64,000 bases of DNA from Heterocephalus glaber (lineage: Eukaryota > Chordata > Mammalia > Rodentia > Bathyergidae). Position 1 is the first letter of the stretch, and every line of letters begins with the position of its first letter. The stretch covers positions 7,127,817 through 7,191,816 of the forward strand of contig NW_004624742.1 of the NCBI RefSeq assembly GCF_000247695.1, written 5' to 3'. Both the position numbers and the translations under genes were made by a program. The notes beneath the pieces are model-generated. The model worked only from the letters and a program-made list of their open reading frames with translations. It was not told the origin of the DNA and ran no database searches. This document shows, one piece after another, positions 35,761 to 47,745 of the stretch.

Positions 35761-37400
35761 AACCTGCACATCAAAAATAAATTTGAACTGAGGTAATATC
35801 TACTGGGAATAAATCCCTGTTGTCATGCTAGGAAGGGGCAGTAATTCCTGGTCACTGTTTAGAGTTTTATGAAATCTAAAAACTCAATTTTATCTTTAAC
35901 TAGAGCCAATTTTATCTTGAATTGTTCTTTTTAATATAACAATTGGAAAAAAATTACCTCACTTAGTACAAAAGAGAAAAATGTGAAACATGAAGGCAGG
36001 TGATGTTTGTCTCCACCATGTAATCCAAGTCATTTGTTAATCTTGATTTTGATCTAAGTCCAAGGAAGTTTCCAGGATGTGTTGTCCCCCATAGCAATAA
36101 TTTTAGCTATTTATATGGTGTTTTCTTTGGAGAACCTCATCCTGGAAATCATGAAGGGATATTCTTTAATTTCTAATTCATAATTATAGTACAGTCAAAT
36201 AGTCCCCAGACATTCTGTAATTCAAATTATAGATTGAGGGAATAATACAATTACATAGAATGTGAACATTTTCCATACATTGACAAAATAGATATGATTA
36301 ATTTAATAAAAGTTAATTTTCTCATTTAATTAACTCATTTATTGTTCCAAAGATAATATAGAAAGGCCTTTCAGATATAAACTGAAAAATTTTAAGAGGA
36401 ATGAATATTTAAGATAATAAGGGTATGTTAGATTATTACATGAAATTAACTGTACTTGAAAATTTAGGAAGAAAAAAAGATTAGTGAACAGGTGTTACAG
36501 GAGGAAGGTAATGATGAGTAGGATTTCCAAAAATAGTAGCTGTTGGCTCAGCCTCTGGTTAAGCAGTGAGTCACAGGGCATTTTCGAGAAAGGATGCAGT
36601 GACCTCTTTGAGGAAGTGCTGCCTGATATAGCTAAATTTGATTTTTTATTTTATATTTTCTAAATTGCAAATCAATGCATTCTATTTGTTATGAGTGAAA
36701 CAATATAAAGCTGTATAAGAGAACACTAATCATCATGGGCTGTTTCCATTTCCAATTCCATGCTCCTGAAGGATTCACTGTTAGCCAACCAGCATGGGCC
36801 TTCCATACTTTGCACCTCTCTTGTACATTCATTTACTAAAATATATTCTTATATATAATTTGAAAATTTTAAAACCAAAATAGAACTATACCATGCACAA
36901 TAGTCATTATTTTGCTTTTTTACTTGAAAGCATATCCTAGAAAATTCTGAGAAAGTCACAGATCTAATATTGTCCTTTTTCATTTTTCTTTATGTGTACA
37001 CAAATGTATAAACACATGTGCACATACAGGAGTTTGTGTAGATGGGATCATTAATAGAAACTGTTCATAGATGTTGTCTTTTTCTTTTCTTTCTTTTTAC
37101 TTTTTCCCTCTTCCCTTTTCCTTCTCCCTTTTCCTCATTCCCTCCTTTTCTCTCTCAATCCTGTAACCTACATGTACAACCTGGTATAAATCCTTCAGTA
37201 CTCTTTCTATTTTACTATAACTCTTACACATAGGAGCATGTTCCTAGTCATGCATACTAGTGCATTGACATACAGTTACATTTCATTCGTACAGTAGGCC
37301 TATGATGTACTGAATTGATGCTGAAGTTGAGAAAGGTGACCTTTCTTAACATGTTCCTTTTCTTAATTCAAAAATTCAGTTTTACTCTTATTCTTACATT
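35761..37400. other. Unassigned AT-rich DNA
   Basis: No gene is seen. 36405-36457 is the second copy of the 53-bp repeat. About 36820-37040 faintly resembles antisense old L1. 37078-37150 is a CT-rich tract. The CACYBP retrocopy 3'UTR may begin as low as about 37400. Confidence 0.35.
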
Positions 37401-38690
37401 GGTGGGAGGTCTGTAACTTACAGGCAAACAAATACTACCTACCACCTTGCTGAACAAAAATACACATAATGTATCATTTTCATTAGGCAAGACTTACTTT
37501 TTATATTTCAATGAGAATGCCATATAACCCTTTCTTGAACAAAATGACTAGGGTACTAATGAAACCATCTTTGGAGGAAGTGTTTAATATACATATCTTA
37601 TTTAAATAAATCCTCCAATAAGAAATGAAGAATGGCCTTTACTTTGAAGGCTTTGTAGTTATCTGTCAAATTTATATGTGCAGCTCACCAACATTCCCTT
37701 ATTGGAAATATCAGTATTTCCAAATCATAGTTCTCAGAAGGACTTAAAAGTCTCAAAATTCTGTGTCTCCCTTGGCTTGCTTCTCTCCGGATTCCACCTA
37801 GGCTTTATGAATGGTTTGCTTCATATCATCATCTCTGTCTTCATAAATTTCTTTAGAATATTCACTAATCCCTCACTAGGATGACTTTTCTTTTTCTCTG
37901 TACTCGTTTTCAACCTGAGCCAAGTATCTCGTCAAGTATTCTCATTGCATATTTTCAACTTTTTTCTACATATTTATTTATTTATTTATTTATTTATTTT
38001 TGTACCAGGGATTGAACTCAGAACCTTGTGTTTTCAAGGCAGGAGGTGGCACCACTGAGCTAAATCCCTGGCCCTTGATTTTTTTGAACTGCCTTCCACA
38101 GAGATGGGTTTCAAGAGAGTGTTCACAATCATAGAGTGACCCTTCCCATTTAGATTCTTTACCAAAAGATCAAATGACCTTTCTGTGAACTGCACCTGCA
38201 TGTTCTCAATGGGAACTTGATGAATTCCAGGTAAGGTAATGTAGATTTTCACAAACTTACCTGATTGAGCCCATCCATAATTACTGATTTTCACTGTATA
38301 TCCTGTTGTGATGGGATCAAACCTGGTTTTTCATTGTCAAGAAGTTCTGGTTTCTTTTGTGATTTTTATTGCACCTGATTCTTTATTTCTGTTTCAATCT
38401 TGAATTTTTCAGCTATCAGGGCATCACGTAACTCTCTTCCTAGTAGCCTTTTCCAGCAACACCTCTACCTCTTTGGATCATTCTGGACCTCCTCCAAAGC
38501 TGAAGCCACGGTTGGGCTGGGTCTGACTGAAGGCCCAAGCTGCGGGTGTGCAAGGACAGGAATCACTGGCCCCAGCGAGCTCAACACTAGTGCGGACCTC
38601 ACCAAGGCAAGCCAAGCCGCAGGGCCGGCAGCTGTGCATACAGCCATCCTGCACGAGATCACAGCCCATCCTCCATAACAACACATTCCT
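37401..38690 (-). pseudogene. CACYBP: CACYBP processed pseudogene
   Basis: Parent: CACYBP (calcyclin-binding protein/SIP), a Siah-1 ubiquitin-ligase adaptor. On the minus strand, intron-free sequence follows the parent from N- to C-terminus. Blocks are [80 protein letters not shown], then beyond a SINE CRKKVEN, YEDRDDDMKQTI and EKQAKGDTEF with the stop at 37755-37753. The start ATG is GTG (38509-38507). Extra stops occur, for example after NDPKR, after VQ and in KVENMQ. A short piece just before CRKK is missing at the SINE site. Upstream 38510-38690 is CpG-containing and probably the parent 5'UTR. The 3'UTR boundary near 37400 is a guess. It is dead as a gene. The identity is from memory. Confidence 0.9.
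37972..38073 (-). mobile_element. ID-type SINE in CACYBP retrocopy, with TTTA-repeat tail
   Basis: The plus strand reads (TATT)n, then tgtaccagggattgaactca, gtggcaccactgagctaaat, ccctggccc. The A tail has turned into a TTTA/TAAA tetranucleotide run. It separates two parts of the CACYBP coding sequence. I see no clean target duplication. About 27-30 nt of parental sequence between the flanks are lost. Short A-rich repeats at both flanks would allow that loss. Confidence 0.92.
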
Positions 38691-40284
38691 TTTTCTTTGT
38701 CCTCCTCTCAGAGATGCTCCCAATGCTTCTGCTTCAGCCTGCCACTCTTGTTTTTCTATATTACCCCACCAGGTGATCTCATGCTTTTAATCACGATGCT
38801 TTTGCCATTAATACTCAAATCTGCATTTCCAATCTAGATGTCTTTTACTCACTATATCCAAATAGCTGTTGGATTTTCCCTCTAATTTTTCCAGAGGCTT
38901 TGTGTCTTCTGTCATTTATAGCAATTGGTGCTACCACCATTCACTTAGATGTCAAGCTAGGAAACTTATAATAAATCACCATTCTTTGCCAATTTTTCAC
39001 TTAAACAGTACTTGACTGTATTGTGTCTTATTTTTTTCTCCCACTAGTATACTAGATGAGATACTCACTAAATCTCATATGAATTATTATAAAATTCTTT
39101 CCATTGTCTTTTCAATCCAATCTCAAAACCATAGCAGGTCACTGGGAATTAATGACTCCAACCTATCAAAGAAAACTGTTGTTTTTGGTAGGGGGTGAAA
39201 GCATAATTGAGCTGCATGTTTCAATGTTCTATTTGTTCTTTTTAGAATAAAAAGTACAAAATATTTCTCAAGGCAGAAAGCAAAAACAAATAAAAGCTAT
39301 GAGCAGAAAGAGAAGTTGAACAGGAGTACTAATATTAGACAAAGAAACCATACCTAAGGAAATGTTGAAACTCCAGCAACATGGGTGAACATATGTGGCC
39401 TCTCCCAAGCCCGACTTCTTCAGACACTACCATTTTAGGGTTCCATTTCAGTGATTCCTATGCTATCGCTTTCTTGGCTGTTCTTCTGCAGCCACAATGA
39501 GCTCTCTGAAACACAAATTTGATCTTTGTGTCACTTTTAGGTGCTAGAAGCATTGTGCTACTTGGGTGAATGTGGCTGACTTCAAGGGCTTGGGCCAGTT
39601 CTCATTGAGCAACTGATGACACAGTTTTGGAGTGATGGGAACACTGTCAGAGACAGGCCACTGGGTTCCCCTGTGGGTGTGGGAGGATGTCAACAAGACT
39701 GTCTTGGGCTCTTTTGATGTATAATACTCAAGGGATCCGTAAGGATAAATTCTTTCCAGAATGTGTTGCTGATCAGAATACTTAATCTGTTTCTCCTTTG
39801 AGCACTAAAAGCTGGGAAAAAATGTCATACATAGCTCCCTGAGGCTTTATTAAATAGTTATCTGCTAGCAAGGTAGAATTTTAGAAAATAGGGTCCAGGA
39901 AATACTGTAACTAGACAGAATGGGACAAAACATTTGAAGAAGGTGTAGATGGAAAGTGTTGTAGTCAAATTGGTAATGAAAATGAAGAATTTCAAATCCT
40001 CATCATGAGTGTCATTTCAGTGAAAATCCTATCTTACTGGCTCATTGTTGAAGTTTGAGCTTCTGAAGAGTGCTTTGGGAACATGCAGATAAAATCAGCC
40101 CTGGTCCTCCCTTGTCTGGACACCAGGCTCCTTAAAGATTGGTAGTTCTGACAGCTGTTATGTCAGTCTTGTATCATCGATATACCAACAGGATGTGGTG
40201 GGGACAGTGGCCAGGGACACTGTAGGGTTAGGTACTGAAGGCTTCTTTGGGTTTCTCAGCTGTTTTCTTGTGGTCTGTCTTCAT
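38691..40284. other. Unassigned DNA
   Basis: No gene or confident repeat recognised. Confidence 0.35.
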
Positions 40285-40622
40285 GCATAACGCTTCATGC
40301 TTACTCAATTTATGATGGTTCAACATGTGATTTTCAATTTCATGATGGTGAGAAAGTGATAGACATTTAGTAGAAACTGTACGTCTAATTTTTAGTTTGG
40401 ATTTTTCCCAGGCTATAGATGCATGACAGTGCTCTCTGGCAATGCTGGGCAGCAGCAGTGAGCCACAGCTCCCATCAGCCCCATAATCACAAGGGGAAAC
40501 AGCAAATACCCTACAAGGTACTGTGTTGCTAAGCTAAGCTGCTATTACATGTATTTTCAACTTAAAATATTTTCCACTCACAATGGATTTATCATGACAT
40601 AAATCATGGAGCATCTGTAGTT
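40285..40622 (+). mobile_element. Tigger-type (TcMar) MITE, second copy
   Basis: Contains atttatgatggttcaacatg, tgattttcaatttcatgatg, gtgagaaagtgatagacatt, ctgggcagcagcagtgagcc, tgtattttcaacttaaaata, gagcatctgtag. The order matches a short mammalian Tigger-derived family ending in gagcatctgta. It belongs to a different subfamily from the copy at 32262. No transposase. Confidence 0.7.
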
Positions 40623-43600
40623 AGGAATAGAAACTGTACTTCATCTGGACACCAACTACCAAAATTTCTTCTTATGTGTGAAGAGCTCACAAAACATTTC
40701 ACTGACCAGAAGGCAGGCTTACAGCACAGAGCTGTTTTGTCTGTTTATATCCACTCCTATCGATAATGTAAGAGTAGTCTTTGAATATGAGTGACATTAT
40801 ATAAAGCCTGGACTGTTAGGTCCCATAGGGTTCCTTTGTGATAAGAGAAATTGAATATAACATGGAATGAGAAGTGGTTGGGCTCTCAGTGCTCCAGGGA
40901 GCAACTAGCACCAAGAAAGTTCTAGAAGTTATAGAATAAGGCTATTGATTCAAAATATTAGTTGGAGTCAGATAATTTTGAAATGAAAAAGAAAAAAATA
41001 ATCAAACATTATTCTTTCTACAGAAGTAGAAAGCTAGGTTTGGAGTCAATTACATGCCTATTCATCATCATTTCATAAGCATTGGTTGCAAGGATGTACA
41101 AAAAACCCCAACTGAGTCTTATCTAAAAATGTTTGCAATCTCTACATTTAGGTGGACCAGAAAAAGTAGAAGCTAATAGTAGTACTTAGTTTTCTGTTTT
41201 TCCTGGGCTAATACCTAAATGTGGAAGCACAGAACAGCTGCAGATAGAAGACAAAGGTCTAAAAGTATTTGATCTCACCTTGTTCTATACAGGTGCTCAT
41301 AATAATCATGTGCCATATATTATTGACTGTTTAAAAAACCCCAGCAGATATTGTAATGATGCTCTTGTGTGACAAGGACAAAGCCTGGAGATTTATGTTG
41401 CCCCGTAGGAAAATTCTCACTTTTTGCCTCCTTTGAAGCAAGTGACAGAGATAAAATGAGATGACCAGCCCGGCATCCCAATTTAATTAATGCTAGTGGA
41501 TTTGTATTAGTGAACTGGGGGAACATGTTTGCTATTTAATCGAGACTAGAGAGAAGGAGAGAGAAAAAAAGGCTAAGAATGCTTCGGACTTCAAAACCTC
41601 CTAAAGCCATGATCTCATAGAAAAGAAGGTGGGAAGATGGTGACTAAGTTTCACAGGATGAGGTTTACCTAGATAGAGTGTAGGTTTTTAACAGCAATGT
41701 CAGACATATGCTAAACTTTCATCTGCAGAGGAGAGAGGTTCATTCACATCTTTTGGGGTGATGGGAAGTGTTGTTTTCTGAAACTACACTTTTAAGACTC
41801 AGAATAAGTATACTCTGCCAGATGCTTCAAAGCCTTTTTTGGGCAGGGGAGGAGGTTGGGGGAAGGCAAAGTAAAGTGAAGTAGCCAAAAGATATCCATA
41901 TCAAGGTCATATGAAAGAAACAACTTTAACCAATGTTCCTTGCAGCTCTGCCACATCTAGGGGAATTTCTCTCAACTTCTCTTTTTCAGAAGCCCTTCTT
42001 GGTGTTCTCATTGTTTTGGCTTTCTGCACAACAGGGTGGCACCTGAGAGACACTACCAAAACAGCTCTGGAGATGAATTTCAGATGTTGAGTCTTCCAGC
42101 AAATTTGAAATTTAGCCAAGTATTTTCTCCCATTCCTACTTTTCATTCCTTATAATTTCCCGAGAAACTTTCCTGCCAGCAGACTTCTCAGACAGTGACA
42201 AACTGAATCCTCATTAAAACAAAGAAAGGTTAAGGGGAAAAAATAACCTATTTAAAATGAAGTAACTCCCCAGTCTTTCAGCTATAAATTGACAATAGGA
42301 TTTATATAAATCCATAATTGTATCTCTTTTACCTGCAGTTAGGCTAGTTAATGATGAAAAAAGTATATAGCTGATCGCATGGCTTTAATGAGGATTCTTT
42401 TTACAGAGTTAAAAAAATCCACCAAATTAAATTCTGCCAATTTACTCCATTGCAAATGGAGCACCATCCTGTGAGCCAAAAGTTTGAAAAAAAAAAAGAA
42501 AAAGAAAAAAAAAAATCAAGTAGTTTAAATCAGTTACAGCTAAATGTGTAAGTCAGCATGTGCTTTAGCCTTTAGTCATGAAGAATATATTAGATTTTAA
42601 AAATAAATGGCTTTCTGCTGAGTCTTCATTGCAATGGCTTTCTGACTTTTAATTAAATTTTCAGTACTTGTGGCTTCTTCCTCATGTACTCTGGCCAGAG
42701 ACTCACATCGCCTCCATCATTAAGTGGAGTGGAAAACCAAATTGGAGATTATTAAGCTTGTTCATTTCTTTGTTATCAGTGGCTGGTGACTCTCTCCTTT
42801 TTACTTGTTAAATAAGGATGGAGCTTTCTACCAGGATATTTTCCAAGAATGAGATAAGCTCTCGTAAACAGAGCATGATTAGCCCTAATGCGGGAGCTTG
42901 TTAAATGTTCCTCATTATACATTTCTGGTCTGTTTCATCAGTGTTAAATGAACTTAATGTAAATTAATAAAAACAGGTTTGCATTATTTGTAACAGGATT
43001 GAGAGTAAAAAAGAAAACTGTAAGCAACACTAAACTCAGCAACTAATGTTGAAGTTTGCACTTTTCCTCTGCTGCCCTTTCTATTCTATGGAATTGAATA
43101 CAGTGTTCCAAAGGCTTAATATTTAATCTTTTGGAATGGAGATTACAGTTTAGGTCTTACATTACAGACTTTAATTGCTAATTTGGTGCTGTTCTACAAA
43201 TTTTGTCTTTGCTCCTTTTGAACTTCCCAGAAATAGAGATTTATGAAAATCACATATTACGGTAGAGAACAATCTTCAACAAAGGAATTTGAATTTTTAT
43301 ACCAACAGGGTCAAGAACAATATAACTTTAGCTATAGAACCTAATGGTTGGTTTTAAATTCATATTTGTTTTGATTTATAAAAATAAGTTCATTGCAGAT
43401 GCTTCAAGGCAAATGTGTTATGTAAAATTCACATTGTTTTAAACAGTGACATTCTTAAAATACAGGGCTTCTTTTCCTAATTAAGGAGAAGCCAAACTGA
43501 AAAGACACTTAAACATGCACAGAAGGTGGGAAAGCTAAGGGCCAGTAATCTAAATGATACAATGATTTATCTCTGAGATGTAGAATTAGATGCCCAAGAG

Positions 43601-43896
43601 CAAGTAAGAATAATTGTGGATCTTAGTATTTAAAATTTCAAGGACCTCATTACAAAAAGTAGAATGTGACTAAATTATAAATTCCTTTTGAATATATCAC
43701 CATAAATGGAAGGTTACAGTGACTTGGACCTTGTGGCTGCTGATGGTGTTGGTGGAACATCTGTATGCGGTGGTTGTGGTTATTTGGTTATCTTTGTAAA
43801 CATCTTTTTGGTCACAAGGGTTGAGATAAGGTTTAAAATACAGCAAAATCAAGACAAGAGTTGCTAAAAGATAAAAAAAAAAAAAAATGCTGTACA
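40623..43896. other. Unassigned DNA, includes low-repeat AT-rich block
   Basis: No gene recognised. About 42484-42517 is an A/AG-rich run. From about 42560 to 43200 I see no transposable element. That block has many TAAT/ATTA words (for example ttaattaaattttcagtact, gtgttaaatgaacttaatgt, aaattaataaaaacaggttt), which could be regulatory or simply AT-rich. This is inference. Confidence 0.4.
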
Positions 43897-44081
43897 AGCT
43901 GGGTGTGGTGGCCCAAGCCTATAATCCCAGCACTTCGGGAGGCTGAGGCAGGAAGACTACAAGTTTGAATCTTACCTGGGGGATTTAGCAAACCCACATG
44001 AAATATAAATAAAAAGCGATGGGATGTAGCTCATTGGTAGAGCACCCATGGGATGAAACCTCAGTACTAGAAAGAAAAAAA
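43897..44081 (+). mobile_element. B1-ID dimeric SINE
   Basis: The first half reads gctgggtgtggtggcccaag, cctataatcccagcacttcg, ggaggctgaggcaggaagac (B1). The second half (about 44018-44080) reads gatgggatgtagctcattgg, tagagcacccatgggatgaa, acctcagtactagaaag (ID) with an A-rich tail. It has the same B1-then-ID order as the minus-strand copy at 8990-9192. Confidence 0.88.
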
Positions 44082-45494
44082 ACATCATATAACTGTCTCA
44101 TTTTAAGTGTTTTTCTGAAACTTTACTTTTCATAAAAATTTTGTAGTTTTTCAGATTAATAGCATGTTAAATATTTGTTTAACATCAATGGTGACCCTCA
44201 TAGCAAAATCTTGATTTTAACTAAAATTCTTCAAGAATGCCATGTCAACAGTCTAGAAGAGTGAAAACATGAAATGTGTTCCACAAATATCAAGCATTAC
44301 AGATACAACTGGTTGTTCATAGCACACTTTTGTACTGAACTTGGATTGGCCTCAGAATTCTTCTCAACTCACCAATCTAGGCAGTTCCCACCAGTAGATT
44401 ATAATTGTTATGTGAGATGAAACATTTTTTGCCATTCGTATTATAATTAGTTGAAATTTTGATTATTTTTTTTTAGAATTAGTTAGAAAATCTTTCCATT
44501 TTTCAATTTTGGTGTTGGAAACATTTTGGGCCACATTCTAGAGTATGATGAATACATTTTAATTGTTATATCAGAGTTCATTTCAATTTTGATTTCCTGA
44601 AGATCTTTTTGTGTCATTGCTGTGTAAACAAATTTTATTTTCATAATGAATTACATATGTAGAAATTAAAGCAGACTAGAATGAAACTGTACCAAACTCA
44701 GGAAATGTACTGGAATGTATATCCCTTTCTTCCTCCTTCCTTCCCTTTCTTTTTTCTAACACATCCTTGATTCCTTGAGATTTTGTTTTAAAAAGTAAGA
44801 AATAATTTATTATTTCCAAATCACAGTTTAGAGATCTTCTGACATGTCCAGGCAATACCAAAATGTTATTCATCTGGCTTGGCGTAGGACTGTTCACTTT
44901 GAACTTCAGCCTTATTCTGCTTTGCTCCTCTGCTTCTCTTCTACCTTAGTCCAGCCAGCTTTGGTCATATCCTTTGCTGTTTCCATGCTGGTTTCCTTGC
45001 TCCTGAATAGCTCCTGTCCTGAGTGCTTCTGCATATAGCTGTCTCCTCCCTCTACTCTCCCAGTAAAGCATTAAAATGAGATGTTGGTTAATTGACAGTT
45101 TTAATTCACAGTGCTCTATTTAACAGAGTTTACTAAATGCATCAACTGATAAAACCAGCAAATAAGGACTCATCCTTGCTGGTATGCAATAAGGACCACC
45201 AGTAATTCTGTGTGTGTGAATGTAAAGGTCACAGGGAGAAGTTGGAATTTCTGAAAAACTTGAGAGGGTCCAACTGCTACCTTAGTATAAAGAAAATAAA
45301 TTTTAGGACCTCAATATGTGGCCTAATTGAAATAAATATTTTAAACAATAAATGGCTCTAGATTATCACAAAACCATTAAAGTGATACACTAAAATGAAT
45401 CACTAAAGTGACAAGAAAATATTCTTTAAAGTGGGGAGAAAAGGATGAATCATATATGTCTGTGAACTAATAAGGGATAACGATAGAAAATATC
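44082..45494. other. Unassigned DNA
   Basis: Nothing supported. 44870-45040 is CT-rich and faintly L2-like. Confidence 0.35.
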
Positions 45495-45715
45495 AATTAA
45501 ATTCTTACTATGTGCTAGATACTATTTCAAGAGTTTAACAAGTATTAACTCATTTCATATAACAACTCCATGAGGCAGCTACTCTGATTATCCTTATTTT
45601 ATGAATAAAAACACCAAGACTTGCTCAAGGTCAAACAGCTGTAAGTGGCAGAGCTGGGAGTTGAATCCAGGGTGTCTGACTCTAGAGCTCATATTTTAGT
45701 TGGTTACAGTTTCCA
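45495..45715 (-). repeat. MIR, nearly complete
   Basis: The plus strand reads actatgtgctagatactatt, gtattaactcatttcatata, acaactccatgaggcagcta, tccttattttatgaataaaa, gctcaaggtcaaacagctgt, aagtggcagagctgggagtt, gaatccagggtgtctgactc. This is the complement of almost the whole MIR consensus. Confidence 0.9.
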
Positions 45716-47129
45716 AAGCTGAATGCTGTGTTTTCCTTTTAACACTCTTGAAGCTAATCTAAGAAAGAAGTTATATAGGCACAGTCACTGCCCAGTAATG
45801 TTAGAGAGTAAAAACAGAGGTTTACGGGGACCGACAGAATTTGAGAATATTACCCAAAGGGTATTTATTTTTATCACTGTAAAAGCACTAACCTCTAGAA
45901 AATCAGAATAAAACAGGAATCAGAAAAGAATCACTATTATCTCAGACTTTTGGATGAAACTAGACCTAAATGTAGGATTACTTATTATTTTCAACTTCTC
46001 TTCTCTCCTTTTTGATTGAGTATTGAGGGGAAAGAGGATATTATTGCTTAATTAGTATTGGATGGCTTGAAGATTTTCTCAGACGCTAAAGGAAGTGAGT
46101 GACCAAAGCTTAGAATTTGAATTTGAAAAAGCAGAGGCTGGCACAAGATGAGGTACAGAGCTGTGTTAAAAACCCATCACCTAATTAAACAGTTGTGGAG
46201 AAAGTAAAGCAAGTAAAACTAGACAGTGCATGCTGACTTCCTACAGCTGCAGTGTGGTAACAATGATGGTAGAGAGACAGGACAGAGAGGTTATGGCCGT
46301 TAGTTGCTGCCCCTGATTTCCTGACAAAGTCAGCTGCGGTGTATTCGAAAACAATCAGTCCTTTATTGGGTTTTGGAGCTATTTTTAGACATTATCTTTT
46401 AAAAATGAATTGCGACTCTTTTTGTATTTATTCCAATATCTAATATGTATCCAATGTGCATGAGATCATAAGATAAATCTTTGTAGACACATTTTAAAAA
46501 TTACAAACAGATATGTTTCCTTTCAGCCCAATTCATCCCTCCTTATGTTAGTAATGTTTATTTAGTAGAGAATTGCCTAGAGAAGTACCATAAGCTATCA
46601 ATTTCATTTTTTATTAATATTCTTCTCTGCTACCTTTCAGGTGGGAGGGATCCAGGTAGGTGCTAACTTGCACAATTAGAATACTATCTCCACCATGCGC
46701 CATTCTGCTCATTGGCTACTTACAGCATAAATGTACACAGTGAGATAGGCCCTACAAATAAGACACAAAAACCTGAAAAGAAGTCATGAACAAAATGAGA
46801 GCCTGTAATTCTGACTTCTTAAATATATCTCCACTTTATTTCAGAAAATAAAAGAAAAGCAAAGGAAAGAAAATGTCTTACTTATATAATCTTAGAAAAA
46901 TCTTAACAGGTGACGAGATTTCTAGAATGCTGAGTAATCTCATCAGTTGAAAATGAGTCTTATATTTAGCAGAAATGAGGATTGCCATGGCAAGTGCTCT
47001 GTTAAGCTTCCTTCAAAGAGTTCTTAGAAGAACTTTGAGTGGTTTTCATTCATGTTTGTGGATTTCATAGATGTTTTCCAACCTAAAATTAAAAGGCAGA
47101 AGGAAACCTTATGTCCATTTAAAAATAAT
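45716..47129. other. Unassigned DNA
   Basis: No gene recognised. Confidence 0.35.
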
Positions 47130-47141
47130 GGCATATTCTTT

Positions 47142-47190
47142 TCCTTCCTTCCTTCCTTCCTTTCCTTCCCTCTTTCCTTCCTTCCTTCCT

Positions 47191-47230
<40 letters not shown>

Positions 47231-47276
47231 GGTACTAGGGATTGAACTCAGGACCTTGCGCTTTCGCAGCAGGTGA
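47142..47276 (-). mobile_element. 5'-truncated ID SINE with TTCC/TTTC-repeat tail
   Basis: The plus strand has (TTCC)n then (TTTC)n, running into ggtactagggattgaactca, ggaccttgcgctttcgcagc, aggtga. The SINE 5' third is absent, yet an exact 12-bp target duplication GGCATATTCTTT flanks the whole unit (47130-47141 and 47277-47288). So truncation occurred at insertion, and the A tail later became the tetranucleotide runs. The 85-codon minus frame at 47024-47281 is the repeat read as lysine/glutamate-rich protein. Confidence 0.93.
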
Positions 47277-47509
47277 GGCATATTCTTTCTTTATAAGATT
47301 GTCAGAAAAAAGTTTTTCAGAATCAGGTTCTGAACGTTTTCTCAGAATCTGGTTTATGTGTCACTCTGATAAGGCTGAAGGCCCCCGAACACAACCATTC
47401 ATCTTCCCGATCCTCCCTTTTCCTTTACCCCTACAAAACAGAGAATTAATTGACTGGCAAAATCAGGAAGTTGCACAGTGTAACCAAATGGTAGCATAGT
47501 AATACTAGC

Positions 47510-47745
47510 TACAACTTATTAAATACTCAATCCATGAGAGGTGCTCCACATGTACCATTTTAAAAAATTCTCATGGCAACCCTAAAAGGCAGATTCTATC
47601 CCTATTAGTTGGATAAAAAATGCGATGCTCAGAAAAGTTAATGGCTAAGGTCACCCAACCAGTAGGAAGAGGTGGAACTGGAGTTCAAGAAATGTCTGCT
47701 AGATTGTGAAGCCAGTGCTGTTAACACTACACCATCCTGCTTCCC
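47510..47745 (-). repeat. MIR
   Basis: The plus strand has cttattaaatactcaatcca, ttctcatggcaaccctaaaa, ggcagattctatccctatta, taaggtcacccaaccagtag, gaggtggaactggagttcaa, gccagtgctgttaacactac. It is the complement of the MIR consensus with moderate decay. Confidence 0.85.

Noticed and set aside
37678..37884. Plus-strand 68-codon frame
   Set aside because: It is the antisense shadow of the CACYBP retrocopy.
47024..47281. Lys/Glu-repeat protein
   Set aside because: It is the TTCC/TTTC tetranucleotide array of a SINE tail read in frame.
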